Of a DNA stretch of 64,000 nucleotides, positions 60,881 through 64,000 are shown piece after piece. The stretch is taken from NCBI RefSeq assembly GCF_000970455.1, contig NZ_LAJG01000022.1:124001-188000 (forward strand), read 5' to 3'. The DNA is from Devosia soli. Lineage in GTDB: Bacteria; Pseudomonadota; Alphaproteobacteria; Rhizobiales; Devosiaceae. The notes beneath the pieces are model-generated. The model was given only the letters and a program-made list of their open reading frames with translations. It was not told where the DNA came from and did not search any database. How positions within the stretch are numbered: the first letter of the stretch is position 1; each line of letters begins with the position of its first letter. Made by a program: the position numbers and the translations under genes.

Positions 60881-61297
60881 TTGGACTTGAAGCGGATCAA
60901 CGATCACGTCAGCGTTTCGGGGCAGATTTACCCGGAAGATGTCGCCACGCTCAAATCCCTCGGCTTTACTGCCATCGTCAATAACCGTCCTGATGGTGAA
61001 TCGCCTGACCAGCCGGCGGGCGCCGAGATTGAAGTGGCCGCCAAGGCCGCCGGTCTCGCCTATTATGCCATTCCGCTGGGGCGAGACGGGGTTAATCCCG
61101 ACCTCGTCGAGAAAACCAAGGCCGCGCTCGAGGGGAACGACGGCCCGGTATTCTGCTTCTGCCGTTCCGGGACGCGCTCCACGACTCTTTGGGCGTTGAG
61201 CCAGGCGGGTGAAATGGATGCGTCCGAGATCATCTCGCAGGCGGCCGAGGCCGGCTACGACATGAGCCATCTCGCCGGCATGCTTTCGAGAAGCTGA
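60881..61297 (+). CDS. TIGR01244/DUF442 family phosphatase-like protein (BLH-type)
   Basis: The 138-residue protein has the dual-specificity phosphatase fold with the P-loop CFCRSGTRS (C-x5-R) near 92-100 and a strand pattern IVNNRPDGESPDQ typical of TIGR01244. In Agrobacterium and Xylella such domains lie in BigR-controlled hydrogen-sulfide operons. Here it stands alone, so a general sulfur or phosphate role is inferred. The TTG at 60881 is used because GGGAG lies seven bases upstream and no ATG is better placed. It precedes pyruvate carboxylase. Confidence 0.82.
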   Translation: MDLKRINDHVSVSGQIYPEDVATLKSLGFTAIVNNRPDGESPDQPAGAEIEVAAKAAGLAYYAIPLGRDGVNPDLVEKTKAALEGNDGPVFCFCRSGTRSTTLWALSQAGEMDASEIISQAAEAGYDMSHLAGMLSRS

Positions 61298-61403
61298 CAC
61301 GAACGACTTTGGCGGCAAGGATGGCCCGCCATCCGAGCCACTGACTTAGCTGAGCCGGACTCCAAGACAAGTCCCCGCCCTCTCTCGCTCGGAATTTAAA
61401 TCG

Positions 61404-64000
61404 ATGCCAATCAAGAAAATCCTCGTTGCCAACCGCAGCGAAATCGCCATCCGCGTGTTTCGTGCCGCCAATGAACTCGGGCTCAAGACCGTCGCGGTCT
61501 ATGCCGAAGAAGACAAATTGGCGCTGCACCGGTTCAAAGCCGATGAGGCCTATCTAATCGGCAAGGGCAAGGGCCCGGTCGAAGCTTACCTTCAGATTGA
61601 AGAGTATATTCGGATCGCCCGCATTTCGGGCGCCGATGCGATTCATCCCGGCTATGGCCTCCTGTCGGAATCGCCTGAATTCGTCGATGCGTGCGACGAT
61701 GCCGGGATCATCTTCATTGGCCCGCGCGCCCAGACCATGCGCGATCTTGGCAATAAGGTCGCGGCGCGCAATATGGCGATCAAGTCCGATGTGCCGGTCG
61801 TGCCGGCGACGGATGCGCTGCCGGACGACATGGATGAAGTCAAGCGTATGGCCGCCGAGATCGGCTATCCGCTGATGCTTAAGGCCTCTTGGGGCGGTGG
61901 CGGTCGCGGCATGCGCCGGATCATGGACGAAGCTCATCTCGTCAACGAAGTTTCCGAAGGCAAGCGCGAGGCCAAAGCCGCGTTCGGCAAGGACGAGATG
62001 TATCTCGAAAAGCTGATCGAGCGGGCCCGCCACGTCGAAGTGCAGCTCATCGGGGACGACCATGGCAATCTCGTCCATCTCTTTGAGCGCGACTGCTCGG
62101 TGCAGCGTCGCAACCAGAAGGTGGTGGAGCGCGCGCCGGCGCCGTATCTTTCCGACGAAGTGCGCAAGAGCCTGACCGATGCCGCGGTGCGCCTCGGCAA
62201 TGCCGCTAATTATCGCGGGGCTGGCACCGTCGAATTCCTGATGGATGCCGATACCGACAAGTTCTACTTCATTGAAGTGAATCCGCGCATCCAGGTTGAG
62301 CATACGGTTACCGAAGAGGTGACCGGCATCGATATCGTCAAGGCGCAGATTCATCTGCTCGATGGCGCAGTGATCGGGACGCCCGAATCCGGTGTGCCGC
62401 TTCAGGAAAACATCCGGCTCAACGGCAATGCCATTCAGTGCCGCGTGACAACGGAAGACCCGGAACAGAATTTCATTCCGGACTATGGCCGCATCACCGC
62501 CTATCGCGGCGCGACCGGTTTTGGCGTGCGTCTCGATGGCGGCACCGCCTATGCTGGCGCTGTCATCACGCGCTACTATGATCCGCTCTTGGAAAAGGTG
62601 ACGTGCTGGGCGCCGAGCGCTGAAGAAGCTATCGCCCGCATGCATCGCGCCTTGCGCGAATTCCGTATCCGCGGCGTCGCGACCAATCTCGCTTTCCTCG
62701 AAAACATCATTACGCATCCGGACTTCGTCGAAAACCGCTATACGACGCGGTTCATCGACACGACGCCGGAACTCTTCAATTTCAAGCCGCGCCGCGACCG
62801 CGCGACCAAGCTCCTCTCCTATATCGCCGACGTGACGGTGAACGGCCATCCCGAGGTGCGCGATCGTCCGCGGCCCCCGGCCGATGCCGCTGCGCCTTTC
62901 GTGCCGGATTTCCCGCCGCTCGCGGCCATCGAAGGCAGTCGTCAGGTGCTCGATCGCGATGGTCCGGTCGGTCTCGCCAAATGGATGAAGAGTCAGGGCC
63001 GCGTGCTCTTTACCGACACCACCATGCGCGACGCGCACCAATCGTTGCTCGCGACACGCATGCGCTCGTTCGATATCACGCGCATTGCTCAGGCCTATTC
63101 GCGTGGCCTGCCAAACCTCTTCTCGCTCGAATGCTGGGGCGGCGCCACGTTCGACGTCTCGATGCGCTTCCTCAACGAAGATCCATGGGAGCGCCTGGCG
63201 CGGGTCCGCGAAGGCGCGCCGAACATCCTGACGCAGATGTTGCTGCGCGGCTCCAATGGCGTCGGCTACACCAACTATCCCGACAATGTGGTCAAATTCT
63301 TCGTCAAGCAGGCGGCCAAGGGCGGGGTGGACATCTTCCGCATCTTCGACTGCCTCAACTGGGTCGAGAACATGCGCGTCTCGATCGAAGCGGTGGCGGC
63401 AGAGGGTAAGGTGGCGGAAGGCGCCATCTGCTATACCGGCGATCTCTTCGATCCCGATCGCTCCAAATACGATCTCAAGTACTACGTCGGCCTCGCCAAG
63501 GAGCTTGAGGCCGCTGGCGTCCATGTGCTTGGGATCAAGGACATGGCTGGCCTCTTGAAGCCGGCTGCCGCCAAGAAGCTGATCGAGACGCTGCGCAACG
63601 AGACCGATCTGCCGATCCACCTCCACACCCACGACACCTCAGGCGCTTCGGCGGCGACGGTCTTGGCGGCAGTGGAAGCCGGTGTCGATGCTGTCGATGC
63701 GGCAATGGATGCGCTCTCATCGACCACCTCGCAGCCGACGCTGGGCTCGCTCGTCGCAGCGCTCGAAGGTGGTGATCGCGATCCCAAGCTTGATCCCAAG
63801 GCGATCCGCCAGATCTCGTTTTATTGGGAAGCGGTGCGCACCCAGTACCGCGCCTTCGAGAGCGATCTCAAGGGCGGCGCATCCGAAGTCTATCTCCACG
63901 AAATGCCGGGCGGTCAGTTCACCAATCTCAAGGAACAGGCGCGCTCGCTCGGGCTTGAAACGCGCTGGCACGATGTCGCCCAGACCTATGCGGACGTCAA
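61404..64000 (+). CDS. pyc: pyruvate carboxylase (partial, runs off window end)
   Basis: The first 865 residues of a protein that is normally about 1150 long. The biotin carboxylase half begins KKILVANRSEIAIRVFRAANELGLKTV and has the ATP-grasp glycine loop KASWGGGGRGMR and FIEVNPRIQVEHTVTEEVTG. The carboxyltransferase half begins near 535 (FTDTTMRDAHQSLLATRMRS) and has LHTHDTSGA for metal binding. The biotinyl domain is beyond the window. It makes oxaloacetate from pyruvate to refill the TCA cycle. The order BC then CT in one chain separates it from acetyl- or propionyl-CoA carboxylases. Confidence 0.97.
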   Translation, partial: MPIKKILVANRSEIAIRVFRAANELGLKTVAVYAEEDKLALHRFKADEAYLIGKGKGPVEAYLQIEEYIRIARISGADAIHPGYGLLSESPEFVDACDDAGIIFIGPRAQTMRDLGNKVAARNMAIKSDVPVVPATDALPDDMDEVKRMAAEIGYPLMLKASWGGGGRGMRRIMDEAHLVNEVSEGKREAKAAFGKDEMYLEKLIERARHVEVQLIGDDHGNLVHLFERDCSVQRRNQKVVERAPAPYLSDEVRKSLTDAAVRLGNAANYRGAGTVEFLMDADTDKFYFIEVNPRIQVEHTVTEEVTGIDIVKAQIHLLDGAVIGTPESGVPLQENIRLNGNAIQCRVTTEDPEQNFIPDYGRITAYRGATGFGVRLDGGTAYAGAVITRYYDPLLEKVTCWAPSAEEAIARMHRALREFRIRGVATNLAFLENIITHPDFVENRYTTRFIDTTPELFNFKPRRDRATKLLSYIADVTVNGHPEVRDRPRPPADAAAPFVPDFPPLAAIEGSRQVLDRDGPVGLAKWMKSQGRVLFTDTTMRDAHQSLLATRMRSFDITRIAQAYSRGLPNLFSLECWGGATFDVSMRFLNEDPWERLARVREGAPNILTQMLLRGSNGVGYTNYPDNVVKFFVKQAAKGGVDIFRIFDCLNWVENMRVSIEAVAAEGKVAEGAICYTGDLFDPDRSKYDLKYYVGLAKELEAAGVHVLGIKDMAGLLKPAAAKKLIETLRNETDLPIHLHTHDTSGASAATVLAAVEAGVDAVDAAMDALSSTTSQPTLGSLVAALEGGDRDPKLDPKAIRQISFYWEAVRTQYRAFESDLKGGASEVYLHEMPGGQFTNLKEQARSLGLETRWHDVAQTYADV

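Noticed and set aside
61554..63632. A 692-codon minus-strand frame
   Set aside because: It is antisense to pyruvate carboxylase, which has all its motifs on the plus strand.
1..64000. CRISPR array, prophage or insertion sequence
   Set aside because: No regularly spaced direct repeats, no integrase, capsid or transposase genes were seen; the repeats found are two-copy palindromes.

Overview
This window looks like chromosomal DNA from an alphaproteobacterium of the order Hyphomicrobiales, most like Devosia or a relative. The evidence is the rhizobial gene order of the chemotaxis cluster (cheS-like, cheY1, cheA, cheW, then cheD, cheR, cheB, cheY2), the high GC content, the rhizobial palindromic repeats, and the match of most products to alphaproteobacterial families. 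The genus is an inference. No rRNA, tRNA, CRISPR array, insertion sequence or prophage was seen. The density of intact genes suggests core chromosome with one surface-polysaccharide island.

Layout. (1) 1-11956: a surface polysaccharide region. It holds a DprE1-like oxidase and a HAD-UbiA fusion (probable lipid-linked D-arabinofuranose precursor synthesis), a Wzx flippase, a GH10 glycoside hydrolase, a Wzy/ExoQ-like polymerase or ligase, four glycosyltransferase-type genes and a GumC/Wzz chain-length protein. (2) 12052-22065: housekeeping and stress genes: YciI, RhtA-like exporter, secreted protease-inhibitor-like protein, aldo/keto reductase, FAH-family hydrolase, RecD2-like helicase, a YbaL-type antiporter with a very long acidic tail, a cysteine-bearing Rrf2 regulator, purU with a small leader ORF, and a DUF2267 protein. 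(3) 22072-26139: a polyamine ABC importer (potFAHI order). (4) 26572-32928: psuG-psuK pseudouridine breakdown, a DUF2726 protein, a siderophore-interacting reductase, an enoyl-thioester-reductase-like MDR, and a COG4091 oxidoreductase.

(5) 33073-50639: chemotaxis. The core phosphorelay is followed by three transmembrane receptors with different sensory domains and one soluble double-PAS receptor. Three receptors end in a CheR/CheB-tethering-type pentapeptide (DWSEF or DWDEF). A small protein with a CheZ-like DxxxQ motif (CheT candidate) lies divergent from cheD. A recurrent TTAACCTAAAT-like box precedes several of these units.

(6) 50699-61297: methylglyoxal synthase, a branched-chain amino acid ABC importer (livGFHM) separated from its binding protein gene (livJ, opposite strand) by an Xre-RES toxin-antitoxin pair, an orphan betaine-type binding protein, a GGDEF-EAL protein and a DUF442 phosphatase-like protein. 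(7) 61404-64000: the first three quarters of pyruvate carboxylase, running off the end.

The points most worth a second look are the 22-codon ORF with a perfect 16S-complementary ribosome binding site before purU, the arabinofuranose precursor genes in a proteobacterial polysaccharide locus, the CheT/CheZ-like gene, the repeated boxes before the chemotaxis genes, and the palindromic elements next to liv, the TA pair and the PAS receptor. Start codons were adjusted where a ribosome binding site or family alignment favoured an internal start; these choices are stated in the entries.
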